Source: Ruminococcus sp. UBA4321 | Lineage (GTDB): Bacteria > Bacillota > Clostridia > Oscillospirales > Ruminococcaceae | Direction of reading: 5' to 3' | DNA: 6,064 nucleotides | Assembly (NCBI GenBank): GCA_002393815.1 | Contig: DGUB01000094.1 | Span: 1-6,064, forward strand | In this document: in pieces, positions 5,829 to 6,064 of the stretch | Layout of the letters: every line of letters begins with the position of its first letter | Position numbering within the stretch: position 1 is the stretch's first letter | Program-made: the position numbers and the translations under genes | The notes under the pieces: model-generated | What the model saw: the letters and a program-made list of their open reading frames with translations, nothing else | Told to the model about the DNA's origin: nothing | Databases searched by the model: none

Positions 5829-5840
5829 GATACAAAAAAC

Positions 5841-5860
5841 AGTCCCCGTTTCCGGGGATT
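5841..5860. terminator. GC-rich hairpin after sseB; better terminator for the minus strand
   Basis: AGTCCCCG (5841-5848) and CGGGGATT (5853-5860) pair over 8 bp with one G-T wobble and a TTTC loop. In the plus direction only a broken T stretch (GCTTTCC) follows. In the minus direction the loop becomes GAAA and a run of six T follows (from the A run 5834-5839). It may attenuate sseB transcripts, or mainly stop transcription coming from the mobile element on the right. Confidence 0.6.
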
Positions 5861-5888
5861 GCTTTCCTAACAGCAAGGAGTGAGTCTT

Positions 5889-6026
5889 ATGCTTGAAAAA
5901 ATCGGAAATGATATTGAGAAGGCAACCGTATTTTTAGAAAAAGTGAATCAGGTAATGGCTAGAGTTGCAGCGGCAGCGTGGCTGATAACCGGTATCTCCT
6001 ACCTAATCAAATTATTCATATCGTGA
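5889..6026 (+). CDS. Small putative membrane protein, 45 residues
   Basis: Not recognised. The ATG is preceded by AAGGAG (5875-5880) at an ideal 8-nt spacing, the best argument that this is a real gene. The product starts MLEKIGNDIEKATVFLEKVN, a charged amphipathic helix of about 22 residues. A hydrophobic segment (about 25-44, with AAAAWLITGISYL) follows that could cross the membrane once; the last residues are KLFIS. It uses codons such as TTA, CTA and AGA more than sseB does. No separate promoter is visible, so it probably depends on read-through past the 5841-5860 hairpin. Its TGA stop coincides with the first bases of the mobile-element end, so the C-terminus may have been cut short by insertion; equally, it could be a natural small protein. 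Confidence 0.6.
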   Translation: MLEKIGNDIEKATVFLEKVNQVMARVAAAAWLITGISYLIKLFIS

Positions 6027-6064
6027 CATCCTCCCCCGTCTGTAGAGGCGGGGGCTTCCCCTCG
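6024..6064 (-). mobile_element. Probable right end of an IS200/IS605-family (TnpB-type) element, remainder outside window
   Basis: The sequence TGACATCCTCCCCC is followed by a hairpin: 6033-6041 pairs with 6046-6054 over 9 bp including one G-T, with a 4-nt loop GTAG, and then CTTCCCC. Read on the minus strand this has the layout GAAGCCCCC ... GGGGGAGGATGTCA. I know this as the conserved 3' end of many tnpB-carrying elements, where it also forms the scaffold end of the omega (guide) RNA. By that polarity the element and its tnpB lie to the right, on the minus strand, and the junction with host DNA is near 6023/6024. No tnpB coding sequence is in the window, so it could also be a solitary end. 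The exact boundary is uncertain. Confidence 0.6.

Noticed and set aside
5337..5876. Minus-strand open frame opposite the sseB-family gene
   Set aside because: Antisense shadow of a clearly coding frame, with Cys-rich product and no start signals.
1..6064. CRISPR arrays, tRNA or rRNA genes
   Set aside because: No regularly spaced short repeats were seen, and no cloverleaf-like or rRNA-like sequence was noticed when reading both strands.

Overview
The window looks like chromosomal DNA from a low-to-mid GC, spore-forming Firmicute of class Clostridia, most likely Oscillospiraceae/Ruminococcaceae. The reasons are the gene order (site-2 protease, scpA, scpB, DUF2953 protein, ytfJ), strong Shine-Dalgarno sites, canonical sigma-A promoters (17-bp spacers, AT-rich upstream tracts), frequent TTG starts, and a short ribosomal protein L28 of the zinc-cysteine type. 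The genus is inferred from these features and not shown by them.

Left part (1-2834, minus strand): a tightly packed operon read right to left. It starts at a good promoter (2806-2834) and encodes a membrane zinc metalloprotease of the M50/site-2 protease family, ScpA and ScpB (partners of SMC in chromosome condensation and segregation), a one-pass membrane DUF2953 protein (YtfI-like), and the start of YtfJ (GerW family, sporulation). Genes overlap by a few bases or are 4-31 nt apart, so they are probably co-transcribed.

Middle (2838-4437, minus strand): two tandem paralogous genes under a perfect-consensus promoter. Each encodes an N-terminal Sel1-like helical segment fused to a DUF6273-type domain. 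The copies are nearly identical in some blocks (one run of 85 identical nt) but differ strongly in a 29-31 residue segment between the fixed motifs WWWLR and GVRP. This is the least understood and most accessory-looking part of the window. No clear terminator separates the pair from the protease-scpAB operon downstream.

Right part (4507-6064, plus strand): a divergently transcribed side with rpmB (L28) as a single-gene unit closed by a strong terminator, then an SseB-family gene driven by a promoter strikingly like that of rpmB. A short gene for a 45-residue putative membrane peptide with an excellent ribosome binding site follows. Its stop codon overlaps the beginning of a GC-rich hairpin that resembles the right end of an IS200/IS605-family (TnpB-type) element lying beyond the window.

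No tRNA, rRNA, CRISPR array or replication origin is visible. The chromosome-maintenance and sporulation genes are ordinary. The DUF6273 pair, the small membrane peptide and the mobile-element end are the parts worth a second look.
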